From Lacinutrix sp. Bg11-31 (GTDB taxonomy: Bacteria; Bacteroidota; Bacteroidia; Flavobacteriales; Flavobacteriaceae), in the NCBI RefSeq assembly GCF_002831665.1, contig NZ_CP025118.1:1302001-1366000 (forward strand): a stretch of DNA of 64,000 nucleotides. Direction: 5' to 3'. Shown in pieces: positions 34,516 to 42,697 of this stretch. A program made the position numbers and the translations under genes. The first letter of the stretch is position 1, and each line of letters begins with the position of its first letter. The notes under the pieces are model-generated. The model did no database searches, was not told the DNA's origin, and saw nothing but the letters and a program-made list of their open reading frames with translations.

Positions 34516-36423
34516 ATGAAAAACACGATTGCCGAACGTATTTTAGATTTCCTAAAAGGATTCCCTCCTTTTGATGCTTTAACTTATGACCAATTATTTA
34601 CTATTGCGTCTCAGGTTAAAGTACTGTATCTAGAAAAAGATAGTTATGTTTTTAAGCAAAATGAAGGTTTACATGATTCCTTTTACGTTGTAAAAGATGG
34701 TGGTATTGGTGTCTATAGAGATAATAACTTGGTAGACGAGTGCGACGAAGGTGATATCTTCGGTTTAAGAGCCTTAATACGTAAAGACCACTACTTATTA
34801 GATGCCAAAGCAATTGAGGAAAGTATTGTGTACAGCATGTCTTCTAAAGTATTAGAAGATATTATTATTACAAACCCAAAAGCCAATCAGTTTTTAATTG
34901 CAAGTTTTGCAACCAATACACGTAATCCATATTCCAAAGAAGACAAAGGAACCCTTTTTGCTAATGAAGATTTTTTACAACCCAATACCTCTAGTTTTTC
35001 GGAAATACAATCGGCTAAGTTCTCTAAAAATCCAATTGTATGTCAAGCACATACTATTATAAAAGAAGCTTGTTTAGTCATGAGCCATAATAAAGTAGGC
35101 TCCATAGTTATCACCCAGAACAAGCAACCCATTGGTATTATTACAGACAAAGATTTACGTAATAAAATAGCAACAGGTTTACATGCTATTACTCATAAAG
35201 TAGAAGCGATTATGTCGACTCCTGTTATTACATTTCCGCCAACCATTACAGTTGCCGAAGCACAAATAGCCATGTTAAAAAACGACATTTCACATTTGTG
35301 TATTACAAAAGATGGCACGCCAAATTCTGAATTAATTGGTATTCTATCTGAACATGATATTATTGTTATCCATGGTAATAATCCTTCAGTATTAATAAAA
35401 GAAATTAAACGTGCTACCTCAACAGAACAACTAAAATACATTCGCGAGAAAGCACAAGAACTCCTTAATAATTATATCGAGCAACACATACCAATTTCGT
35501 TTATTGCTAATATTATTTCGGCTATCAACGAAGCCATTACCAAACGTATTATTACCTTAAGCATTACCGAAACCAATCAAGAACCTCCTGTTCCATTTGC
35601 TTGGCTAGCAATTGGTAGTCAAGGCAGAAAAGAACAATTACTACTCACAGATCAAGACAATGCATTAGTGTTTGAAGATGTTGCTGAGAACCAAAAGGAA
35701 ATCGCCAATGCTTATTTTCTAACACTAGCAAAAGCCATTAATAACAAACTAAATACGGTTGGTTTCGAATTGTGTCCTGCTAATATGATGGCTAGCAACC
35801 CTAAATGGTGTTTAACGGTTTCAGAATGGAAAGCACAATTTAAAAACTGGGTTACACATCCAGATGCCGACAAAATAATGCTCTGTAATATCTTTTTCGA
35901 TTACGATATGGTTTATGGTAATCATCAATTGGTAGATGAAATGTCTAGTAGCATTTTCGAAGCGATAGAAAGTTATGAAATTTTCTTAAATTTCATGAGT
36001 CGTAACGCTTTAAAAAACCCAGCTCCTTTAAGCTTTTTTAGGAGTTTCCTAGTCGAAGATTCTGGTGAACATAAAGACCAATTTGATATTAAAGCACGTG
36101 CTATTATGCCACTTGTAGATGCAGCACGCATACTCGTCTTGTCTCATAAAATAAAAGACATAAATAGTACTATTGCTCGTTATCAAAAAATGGAAACTCT
36201 AGAACCACAAAACAAAGACTTATATGCATCTTGTATTTCAGCGTTTAGAATTTTACTACGTTTTAGAACACAACAAGGTTTAAAGCATGACGATTCAGGA
36301 CGCTTTATAGACGTTAATAGTTTAAGTAAAGCCGATAGGCTAAAACTTAAAGGCTGTTTTAAACCTATAAAAGATATTCAAGAACTATTAAAAACACGTT
36401 TTAAACTCTCACAATTACTATAG
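34516..36423 (+). CDS. cNMP-binding/CBS/DUF294 nucleotidyltransferase-like regulatory protein
   Basis: 635 residues. Domains: cyclic-nucleotide-binding fold (~15-120); CBS pair (~165-295, with VGSIVIT and GIITDKDLRNK); DUF294 nucleotidyltransferase (~330-450) with GSQGRKEQ at 367-373 and TDQDNAL at 378-384, the GS...DxD active-site pattern; and a helical DUF294 C-terminal domain. The set resembles GlnD-like signalling enzymes. In many bacteria this gene and a DnaQ-like exonuclease gene sit with acetate permease and acs; here the exonuclease follows at once, and acs lies ~23 kb away. The ligand is unknown. A TAACTTAG box ends four bases before the ATG. Confidence 0.9.
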   Translation: MKNTIAERILDFLKGFPPFDALTYDQLFTIASQVKVLYLEKDSYVFKQNEGLHDSFYVVKDGGIGVYRDNNLVDECDEGDIFGLRALIRKDHYLLDAKAIEESIVYSMSSKVLEDIIITNPKANQFLIASFATNTRNPYSKEDKGTLFANEDFLQPNTSSFSEIQSAKFSKNPIVCQAHTIIKEACLVMSHNKVGSIVITQNKQPIGIITDKDLRNKIATGLHAITHKVEAIMSTPVITFPPTITVAEAQIAMLKNDISHLCITKDGTPNSELIGILSEHDIIVIHGNNPSVLIKEIKRATSTEQLKYIREKAQELLNNYIEQHIPISFIANIISAINEAITKRIITLSITETNQEPPVPFAWLAIGSQGRKEQLLLTDQDNALVFEDVAENQKEIANAYFLTLAKAINNKLNTVGFELCPANMMASNPKWCLTVSEWKAQFKNWVTHPDADKIMLCNIFFDYDMVYGNHQLVDEMSSSIFEAIESYEIFLNFMSRNALKNPAPLSFFRSFLVEDSGEHKDQFDIKARAIMPLVDAARILVLSHKIKDINSTIARYQKMETLEPQNKDLYASCISAFRILLRFRTQQGLKHDDSGRFIDVNSLSKADRLKLKGCFKPIKDIQELLKTRFKLSQLL

Positions 36424-37059
36424 ATGAACTGGTTTAAACATAAAACATATCCTAATTTTTATAACGCTTACGCGGAAAGTTTTAAACATCAAAGGAAATC
36501 TTTAGAAGCGACACGCTTTGTTGTGTTCGATACCGAAACTACAGGACTCAATCCAAACCAAGATTATATTCTATCTATTGGTACAGTAACAGTACAAGAC
36601 TTTAATATAAACGTAGCAGATAGTTTAGAGTGTTACCTACAACAAGATCATTTTAATGCAGAAACAGTAGAAATACATGGTCTTTTAAAAGCTGGCAATA
36701 TTACTAAGATTGAAGAGACAAAAGCCATTAAACTCTTTTTAAAACATATTGAAGGTGCTGTTTTGGTTGCACATCATATTGCGTTTGACGTTGCTATGAT
36801 AAACCAAGCCTTAAAACGCATGGACTTACCAAAACTTAAAAACAAATTAGTAGATACAGGACAGCTTTATAAAAACACAAAATACGTAAAAGAGGATAAA
36901 CACTATAGTTTAGACCAACTATGCAATACTTTTAATATTACAATGCACGATAGACATACTGCTTCTGGAGATGCATATTTAACTGCTGTGTTGTTTTTAA
37001 AGTTATCTGCTTTACTTAAGAAGAAGAAAAATCGAGATTTGAGGTTAAGGGATTACTAA
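36424..37059 (+). CDS. DnaQ-like 3'-5' exonuclease (DEDDh)
   Basis: 211 residues. DEDDh motifs: FDTETTGL at 35-42 (ExoI), AHHIAFDVAM at ~116-125 (ExoII), and HDRHTASGDA with H178 and D183 (ExoIII). It resembles the DNA polymerase III epsilon-type exonuclease but lacks a polymerase partner and is of the stand-alone kind. Its ATG directly follows the stop of the DUF294 gene with no gap, so the pair is co-translated. The functional tie between the two is widely conserved but unexplained. Confidence 0.92.
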   Translation: MNWFKHKTYPNFYNAYAESFKHQRKSLEATRFVVFDTETTGLNPNQDYILSIGTVTVQDFNINVADSLECYLQQDHFNAETVEIHGLLKAGNITKIEETKAIKLFLKHIEGAVLVAHHIAFDVAMINQALKRMDLPKLKNKLVDTGQLYKNTKYVKEDKHYSLDQLCNTFNITMHDRHTASGDAYLTAVLFLKLSALLKKKKNRDLRLRDY

Positions 37060-37060
37060 T

Positions 37061-37211
37061 GTCATTGCGAGGGAAGCGTGGTAATCTGCCAATAACAATG
37101 TCATTACGAGGACGCAGGACAAAGCAACCTGTTGTAATTAGTACTACGATCATGAGATTGCTTCGTGCCTCGCAATGACGTTAAAGAGTTGCTTCATGTC
37201 TTACAATGACA
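37061..37211. repeat. Cluster of family A palindromic repeats
   Basis: Two forward arms (TGTCATTGCGAGG at 37061, then GTCATTACGAGGACGCAGG at 37101) and two inverted arms (GATTGCTTCGTGCCTCGCAA near 37155, then TTGCTTCATGTCTTACAATG) fill this stretch. The core pairs GTCATTGCGAGG...GAAGCAATCT with its complement. No transposase is present. Confidence 0.8.
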
Positions 37212-37223
37212 GTACACATCACT

Positions 37224-37525
37224 TCACAACAACGTCTCTAACAAATCCACCCAATTAGGATTATCGCGTTCTATTAATGCTATTTTATTAGCACGACTTC
37301 CTGCTTTTAATTGCTTTTCTCTTGCTTTTCTCTTGCTATTGCAGCACCGATTTCCTGAAATGCTTCATAATACACCAACACCTCTAAATTATAACGTGCA
37401 GTAAACGATTTTTTGTCTCGTTTTTCTTTATGCTAATTAATACGCTGGATTAAATTTGAAGTAACACCTACATACAAAGTTGTCTTGTTTTTATTAGTAA
37501 GTATGTAAATAAAACCCGATTTCAT
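37224..37525 (-). pseudogene. Broken GIY-YIG (URI-type) endonuclease gene
   Basis: From ATG 37525 the frame reads MKSGFIYILTNKNKTTLYVG with the GIY-YIG-like core, then RIN, a TAG stop (37433-37435), HKEKRDKKSFTARYNLEVLVYYE. It then loses frame at a tandem duplication of AGAGAAAAGCA. In the shifted frame it continues LKAGSRANKIALIERDNPNW and ends at TGA 37224-37226. An intact member is about 95 residues and is common as a single small gene in flavobacteria. Two independent lesions make it non-functional. Confidence 0.85.
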
Positions 37526-37533
37526 AATGACAG

Positions 37534-38298
37534 TTACTTCTTCTTACCTTTATTCTTTACCTCCTTAATCTTAACATAAATAAGTTTCTTATGTCCTCTA
37601 GAATCCTCTCTTCGTTCTAATTCTAAAGTTGTAATAGATTTTATTAAAGGTGTTAGCTTTTTAAAACCATAATTCCTAGAATCAAAATTAGGCTGTTTCT
37701 TTTGTAGTAAACTTCCAACATCTCCTAAAAATGCCCAACCATCATCATCTGCAACATCATCTATTGTAGATTCTATAAATCTAACTTCTTTAAGTGTTAT
37801 TTTATCGTAGTCGTTTTTAGACGCTGTTGTTTTATCTACAGGTTCTAATTCGTTTTCAGACGTTTGGTGTTTTAAAATTTCAATGTATATAAACTTGTCG
37901 CAAGCCACAATAAACGGATTAGGTGTTTTCTTCTCTCCTATGCCATAGACTTTCATTCCTGCTTCGCGTAAACGTGTTGCTAGACGTGTAAAATCGCTGT
38001 CACTAGATACTAAACAAAAACCATCAACTTTTTCAGAATATAAAATATCCATAGCATCAATAATCATTGCAGAATCTGTAGCATTTTTACCAGTTGTGTA
38101 ACCGTATTGCTGTATTGGTGTAATCGCATTTTCTAGCAACAGACTTTTCCATTTGTTTAGGTTTGGTTTCGTCCAATCACCATAAATACGTTTAATCGTT
38201 GGGTTACCGTATTTAGCAATCTCCTCCATCATTTCTTTTACATTGGCAGATGGTATATTATCTCCATCAATAAGTACTGCTAATTTTATATCTATCAC
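37534..38298 (-). CDS. NYN (LabA/DUF88) PIN-like protein with OST-HTH/LOTUS domain
   Basis: About 254 residues from GTG 38298. An upstream GTG at 38355 lies inside a terminator hairpin and is not credible. The N-terminal NYN domain shows LAVLIDGDNIPSANV, an early catalytic Asp, and DGFCLVSSDSDFTRLATRLREAG, the conserved SxDxDF loop of this PIN-like nuclease fold. The C-terminal ~75 residues fit OST-HTH/LOTUS (GWAFLGDVGSLLQKKQPNFDSRNYGFKKLTPLI). Both are RNA-associated; LOTUS binds G-rich RNA in eukaryotes. The likely role is RNA processing or turnover. It is isolated among repeats and a broken nuclease gene. Confidence 0.88.
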   Translation of the reverse strand: MIDIKLAVLIDGDNIPSANVKEMMEEIAKYGNPTIKRIYGDWTKPNLNKWKSLLLENAITPIQQYGYTTGKNATDSAMIIDAMDILYSEKVDGFCLVSSDSDFTRLATRLREAGMKVYGIGEKKTPNPFIVACDKFIYIEILKHQTSENELEPVDKTTASKNDYDKITLKEVRFIESTIDDVADDDGWAFLGDVGSLLQKKQPNFDSRNYGFKKLTPLIKSITTLELERREDSRGHKKLIYVKIKEVKNKGKKK

Positions 38299-38345
38299 TT
38301 TTACTTGTTTTAATTTGTTGTTACTAAAGATAATAGCTTTAATGT

Positions 38346-38377
38346 AAAAAACCACTCAAAATTGAGTGGTTTTTTTA
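38346..38377 (-). terminator. Rho-independent terminator of the small basic protein gene
   Basis: ACCACTCAA/TTGAGTGGT forms a 9-bp stem at 38351-38370 with a T run on each strand. On the minus strand it ends transcripts from the small gene at 38467-38571 before the NYN gene. Confidence 0.8.
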
Positions 38378-38392
38378 ATTACTATCATTGCG

Positions 38393-38460
38393 AGGCACTA
38401 AGTAATCTGTTTAATGTTAGTTCTATGCTTCATGAGTTTACTTTGTGCCTCGTAATAACT
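38393..38460. repeat. Family A palindromic repeat
   Basis: ATCATTGCGAGGCACTAAGT and its inverted partner ACTTTGTGCCTCGTAATAAC are separated by a short AT-rich loop. It is a single fold-back unit between the terminator and the small basic gene. Confidence 0.75.
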
Positions 38461-38466
38461 TTCTTA

Positions 38467-38571
38467 TTATTTACGAGCTGTTTTTTTAGCCAGCTTTGCA
38501 GCCTTTTTTTCTTTTGGAGATAATGCTGCTTCCTTTTTTACGTTCTTTTTTGAATCCTGCGATTTTGCCAT
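38467..38571 (-). CDS. Small lysine-rich protein
   Basis: 34 residues: MAKSQDSKKNVKKEAALSPK and then EKKAAKLAKKTARK. Lys and Ala dominate, with no hydrophobic core, so it is probably unstructured or nucleic-acid binding. I recall similar short basic proteins beginning MAKSQ in other flavobacteria, but their function is unknown. A terminator follows at 38346-38377, which supports an independent transcript. It lies between two groups of family A repeats. Confidence 0.65.
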   Translation of the reverse strand: MAKSQDSKKNVKKEAALSPKEKKAAKLAKKTARK

Positions 38572-38628
38572 GATATTATATTTTGAGTGTTATCTTTTTA
38601 ATTAAGATATAAATATAGTAAAAATTAA

Positions 38629-38803
38629 TGTCATTGCGAGCGCAGCGAAGCAATCTGTATATAGCAACCGTCATTGCGAAGACATAAGGACGAAGCAATC
38701 TGCTAACCACTACGCCATTGCGAGTACTAGGACATGGCAATCTGTTTACTATTAGTTCTACACGTCATGAGATTGCTTCGTGCCTCGCAATGACGTTTCT
38801 TTT
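38629..38803. repeat. Cluster of family A palindromic repeats
   Basis: Three forward arms (TGTCATTGCGAGCGCAGCGA at 38629, GTCATTGCGAAGACATAAGG near 38671, CCATTGCGAGTACTAGGACA near 38713) and one inverted arm (GATTGCTTCGTGCCTCGCAA near 38771) are present. It directly abuts the stop of the hsdM gene, where an hsdS gene would be expected. Confidence 0.8.
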
Positions 38804-38813
38804 TGTGTTGCCA

Positions 38814-40397
38814 TTAAAAAGGAGTATCAATGTTTAACTGTTTGCAAAAGTCTGCAATGGTTGCATCTGTTTTTGTAATGTCTTTATCTAATGCTTTTAA
38901 GTATTTTGCTACTGTTGTTAAGTCTATGGGTTCTTCTTCTTCAAAAGCATCTACGTAACGTGGTGTGTTTAGGTTGTAGTCGTTTTCTTTAACTTCGGCT
39001 AAAGTGGCATTATAACTGTATTTGTCTTTTGTTTCACGGTTTCTGTAGGTGTTAACAATGTTTTCAATATCGTTAAACGCATTATTTTCTCTTAATACAT
39101 TTTGGTTTTTTACTTTTTCAAAATGTTGGCTTGCGTCTATAAATAAAATGTTTTCTGGTTGCTCGCGCTTCTTTTTAAGCACCAAAATACAAGTTGGTAT
39201 GCTTGTACCATAAAATATATTTGCTGGCAAACCTATTACTGCGTCTAGGTAGTTTTTATCTTCTATTAAAAACTTACGTATGTGTCCTTCGGCTGCACCT
39301 CTAAACAACACACCATGTGGTAATACACAAGCCATTGTACCATTAGCGTCTAATTGGTGAACCATGTGTTGCACAAATGCAAAATCGGCTTTCGATTTTG
39401 GTGCTAGTTTACCGTATGCCGAAAATCGATCGTCGCTCATAAACAATGGGCTTGCGCTCCAGTTTGCCGAAAATGGCGGATTGGCAACTATGGCTTCAAA
39501 ACGTTTGTCTATATGGTTAGGGCTTGGGTTTACTAAGGTGTCTTCGTTATAAATATCGAAACGTTTGTAGTGTATGTCGTGCATAATCATATTCATTCTG
39601 CACAAGTTATACGTGGTTGGGTTGCTTTCTTGCCCATAAAACTCGCCTACATCTCCTACTTCTTTGGCAACACGTAATAATAACGAACCCGAACCGCAAG
39701 TTGGATCGTACACGCTTTTTAATTTGGTTTTACCTGTAGTTACTAATTGCGCTAGTATTTTAGAGACTTGTTGTGGTGTGTAAAATTCGTCTGCTTTTTT
39801 TCCTGCGCCACTTGCAAATTGCCCAATTAAATACTCGTAAGCATCTCCTAAAATATCACTATCTGTGTTTTCTAAATCGAAATCGATACCTTCTAAATGG
39901 GTTAATACTTTTACTATGAGTTCGTTTTTGGTGTCTTCGGTTTTACCTAGTTTACTACTTGTTAAATCTAAGTCTTCAAATAAGTTACCAAAATCGTCTT
40001 CGCTTTCGCTTCCCATGGTACTTTGCTCTATGTTGGTTAGCACGTTTGCTAAATCGCCCAAAATAAAGTTGTTTTTGTTACCCGAATTACCACGTTTTGC
40101 CAACTCGCTAAACAGCTCGCTTGGTTTAAGGAAATAACCTAGTTTGTCTAAAGCTTCAAATTTAATGGCTTCTAGTAATGCTTCGGCTTCTGGATGTGCT
40201 TCTACAGTATCGTAATCTAAACCGTCTGGTTTTAAAATTACGTTGGCGTAGAGTTCCATTTTTCGACTTAAATATTTGTAAAAAATAAAGCCTAGTATAT
40301 AATCTCTAAAATCGTCTGCATCCATATTACCACGAAGGGCGTTGGTAATATTCCACAGCGTTTATTTTAGTATTTGTTGTTTTTGTTCTTCGGACAT
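38814..40397 (-). pseudogene. hsdM: Type I restriction-modification methylase subunit HsdM, early in-frame stop, orphan
   Basis: From ATG 40397 the frame reads MSEEQKQQILK, a TAA (40362-40364), then TLWNITNALRGNMDADDFRD and 490 more intact residues to 38814. The family normally has a sense codon, often Gln, at that place. Translation could restart at ATG 40325, giving 503 residues that lack the first helix of the N-terminal domain. N6-adenine methylase motifs are intact: FYTPQQVSKIL, DPTCGSGSLL (207-216) and NPPF (282-285), counted from 40325. No hsdS or hsdR gene is adjacent; downstream are family A repeats, and upstream is unrelated sequence. Without HsdS the enzyme cannot select DNA sites unless HsdS is encoded elsewhere. 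Confidence 0.85.
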
Positions 40398-40579
40398 TAA
40401 TAGGGTTAGTTTATGTATTGTACTTGTACCAAAAGCAAGTGTTAGTATTTGTTTTGGGTTAATTAATTAGGAAAAGTTAAATATAAGACCTTTTTAAAAA
40501 CAAGAGTTGTATTACATAATAAAAAACACGTGTTTAACTATTTATTTAATACCGTTAGTTTACTTCATTTTAAGGAACA

Positions 40580-40939
40580 CTAATCAGGCGCGCAATTTAA
40601 GTTTTCGTTATAAGGTTTAATATATTTCCAAAATGCTTTTCCTGCACTGTCTAAGTAGTTTAAAGAATAATTAAGTTTTGTACTTGAACTTACTTGATAG
40701 ATGTATTTATTACATGAATATGAATACTCCTTTTTAAAACAAACTATTGCAAAATAATACGTTTGGTACTCTATCTGTTTATTATAAAACGTTACTTTAG
40801 AAATGGCTTTACTATCATAATTAGTGTATGTTGTACCATAATTATCTAATGTTACAAAATCTATCATTTCTTGACAAGATTGTGCATTTATTTTAAACAT
40901 GCTAAGTACAAATAGTAAGCTAAGTAAAAATTTATTCAT
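40580..40939 (-). CDS. Secreted hypothetical protein
   Basis: 119 residues. Signal peptide MNKFLLSLLFVLSMFKINAQ, then a mature part of ~100 residues with five Cys (SCQEM, IVCF, YSCNK, LNCAPD) and many Tyr. I do not recognise a family. Two disulfides in the periplasm are possible. It is the third gene after the 42219 lipoprotein on the same strand, downstream of a candidate regulated promoter. A short stem (AAAGACTT/AAGTCTTT, about 40964-40990) lies before it, probably ending the preceding transcript. Confidence 0.6.
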   Translation of the reverse strand: MNKFLLSLLFVLSMFKINAQSCQEMIDFVTLDNYGTTYTNYDSKAISKVTFYNKQIEYQTYYFAIVCFKKEYSYSCNKYIYQVSSSTKLNYSLNYLDSAGKAFWKYIKPYNENLNCAPD

Positions 40940-41029
40940 CTTATTTCTTTTTTTTAATTAATAAAGACTTCAAAATTAAAGTCTTTAAAAATAACCTTTA
41001 AGGTTTATTAATGCAGTTGTTAGTGTCTT

Positions 41030-41749
41030 TTAATCTTCATCGAAAAAGAAGTCGTGAATTTTTATAATGTCTCCTCTACCAATTTGCACAAGGTCTTTAG
41101 TTTCTTTTAAGAATATACCTAAAGAACGTTCGTTGTACAATAGTTTCATATCTGCCGAGTAATCTGTTACTACGTACATATCGCCTTCTAATTTAAAAAA
41201 CGGAATGATTAATTTACTCTTTACCTTAACACCTTTGTTTACCACTTTGCCTTCTTTTAATGTAGATACAATAGAACTTTTATTTGTTTCACCTGAAGCT
41301 ACTTTTACGTAAGCTACCATCATATTTATCCATTCTGTATCGTCTATTAAATACCATCTTACTTTTTCGAAATCTATACCATATTCGCTAATCCAGCCAC
41401 GACTTGTAAAACCAAATAACACTTGTTTTTTGCCATCTAATTTTGGTTTATCTCCAGCTGTAAACTCCTGTAGTTTAAATGAAATTACAGAAGTAGACGA
41501 CATGTCTTTCACCTTTTTACCATCAAAATCTAATGTTTTTAAAGAGAAACTAGTAAGTGCTGGCTGGTTGGCTAAAACCCATTGTGTTGCTGTGAGTTCT
41601 GCTTGTTCTTTCATTTGTTCTACAGCTGCTATTCCTGCTCCAATGGCTAAAAGTCCACCAATTGCAGCTGCAGCTCCTTCGTTTTGGGCTGTTGCTTGTT
41701 TAGGCATTAAATAAGCTAGAACGAAAAGTATTAAAATTAGTTTCTTCAT
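41030..41749 (-). CDS. Secreted hypothetical protein with glycine-rich start
   Basis: 239 residues. Signal peptide MKKLILILFVLAYLMPKQATAQ, followed by an Ala/Gly stretch (EGAAAAIGGLLAIGAGIAAV) that could be a short membrane-associated helix, then ~190 residues of mixed strand and helix (WLANQPALTSFSLKTLDF type, then VRWYLIDDTEWINMMVAYV). No recognised domain. Its position between a terminator and the next secreted protein gene, in a run of exported proteins under a shared motif, suggests an envelope function. Confidence 0.6.
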   Translation of the reverse strand: MKKLILILFVLAYLMPKQATAQNEGAAAAIGGLLAIGAGIAAVEQMKEQAELTATQWVLANQPALTSFSLKTLDFDGKKVKDMSSTSVISFKLQEFTAGDKPKLDGKKQVLFGFTSRGWISEYGIDFEKVRWYLIDDTEWINMMVAYVKVASGETNKSSIVSTLKEGKVVNKGVKVKSKLIIPFFKLEGDMYVVTDYSADMKLLYNERSLGIFLKETKDLVQIGRGDIIKIHDFFFDED

Positions 41750-41792
41750 GTTTAAATATTTAAATTTTAATAGTAATTAATTTTTAAGGTTA

Positions 41793-41823
41793 AAAAAGCC
41801 TCACTGGTTAAGCAAGGCTTTTA
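41793..41823 (-). terminator. Terminator hairpin after the DUF6567-like lipoprotein
   Basis: AAAAAGCCT and AGGCTTTT pair around CACTGGTTAAGCA. A near copy with the same loop core (ACTGGTTAA) lies at 42386-42421, upstream of the lipoprotein gene. Confidence 0.7.
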
Positions 41824-41856
41824 TGTTGGGTAACAAAACTAATTTACAGCAATACC

Positions 41857-42219
41857 TTACTCTGTAAACTCAACTATTTGCCCAGAGACTATAACTTTGT
41901 ATTTATTTACAAATAAAAACCCTGATGTTTTAACCTCTACTATTTCGTTTACTACTGTTCTAGCAGCACCTTCCATACCTGCAGATTTCAACATTTTTGC
42001 TTTAGCTTCTGCTATTAATCCGTTTTTGGCCAATCCTCCAATACCAAAAATGTAAGTGGCTTGTGCTTCGCCTTTTACCAATTTTACAACTTTAAAATTC
42101 TTTTTAGTTAGTACTACTTCTGTAGTATTTTGGTTGTAGTTTTTTGGTAATCCATAATGAGTTGCACAACTTGTTAAAAACAAAGACATTACAACAAATA
42201 GAAAAGAAATTTTTTTCAT
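41857..42219 (-). CDS. Lipoprotein, DUF6567-like
   Basis: 120 residues. Lipobox FLTSCATHYG makes Cys 18 the lipidated residue. The mature part runs VVLTKKNFKVVKLVKGEAQA and TYIFGIGGLAKNGLIAEAKA, and ends KYKVIVSGQIVEF, the pattern I associate with DUF6567 lipoproteins of Bacteroidota; their function is unknown. It has a candidate promoter 72 bp upstream with the TTGAGGATTTCCGTA motif (see 42291-42336) and its own terminator. It is the first gene of the secreted-protein run. Confidence 0.75.
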   Translation of the reverse strand: MKKISFLFVVMSLFLTSCATHYGLPKNYNQNTTEVVLTKKNFKVVKLVKGEAQATYIFGIGGLAKNGLIAEAKAKMLKSAGMEGAARTVVNEIVEVKTSGFLFVNKYKVIVSGQIVEFTE

Positions 42220-42290
42220 AAATAAATATTTAAATTTTAAAACCTACTTCTGTTTTGAGTCTGTTTTTGGCTAGTTCCGACTTTAAGTTG

Positions 42291-42336
42291 CGAACATAAA
42301 CTCATTAAATATTATATGTTTACGGAAATCCTCAAT
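42291..42336 (-). promoter_or_regulatory. Candidate regulated promoter P1: 16-bp motif, 22-bp gap, -7 box
   Basis: On the minus strand ATTGAGGATTTCCGTA (complement of 42321-42336), then exactly 22 bp, then TATGTTCG (complement of 42291-42298), a TAnnTTTG-type box. The lipoprotein ATG lies 72 bp downstream. The same layout recurs at 42493-42538 and 45630-45675. The motif sits where an activator would contact the -33 region. Confidence 0.6.
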
Positions 42337-42385
42337 AGACTACTATTTTTTTTTACAACACAATCGCTAAACTTTTAATTATAAA

Positions 42386-42421
42386 AAATAACAAAGCCTT
42401 ACTGGTTAATGCAAGGCCTTG
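42386..42421 (-). terminator. Terminator-like hairpin without a gene before it
   Basis: CAAAGCCTT and AAGGCCTTG pair around ACTGGTTAATGC, and on the minus strand the stem is followed by GTTATTTTTTATA. It resembles the lipoprotein terminator at 41793-41823. Between it and promoter P2 there is only ~70 bp without a coding frame. Confidence 0.55.
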
Positions 42422-42492
42422 AAATCAACTTAAAAAAAACTGACTACTAGCTTATATTGTGCGATTAATCAAAACACAACAACTTTAGAATG

Positions 42493-42538
42493 CGAACTTA
42501 AATACATTTAAAATTCTTTTTTTACGGATATCCTCAAT
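42493..42538 (-). promoter_or_regulatory. Candidate regulated promoter P2: 16-bp motif, 22-bp gap, -7 box
   Basis: Minus strand ATTGAGGATATCCGTA (complement of 42523-42538), 22 bp, then TAAGTTCG (complement of 42493-42500). Its motif core GGATATCC is a perfect palindrome. It points at the hairpin 42386-42421 and not at any gene, so it may make a ~100-nt RNA. The rest of the 42220-42697 gap shows no coding sequence; a weak motif-like AACGGAAACCTC near 42640 lacks a -7 box. Confidence 0.55.
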
Positions 42539-42697
42539 CAGGTGAAATAAATATTAAAAAAGATTTTTTTAAACCTATTACTATTGGTATAAAGCCATAG
42601 AAATATTTTAGGTTCTCGTTTTATAGCAATAACAACTTAAACGGAAACCTCTATGCAGAATCTATTGCCTTTTATTATTAAATAGAAATGAGCGTTT

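Noticed and set aside
38299..38355. Extended N-terminus of the NYN protein from GTG 38355
   Set aside because: That GTG is inside a 9-bp terminator stem. The NYN core starts just after GTG 38298.
37061..38803. Repeat clusters that could be taken for a CRISPR array
   Set aside because: Units are inverted and irregularly spaced, the spacers are not of even length, and no cas gene is near. They are palindromic REP-like elements.
42640..42655. Fourth copy of the 16-bp regulatory motif
   Set aside because: Sequence AACGGAAACCTCTATG needs a deletion to fit, and no TAnnTTNG box lies 22 bp away.
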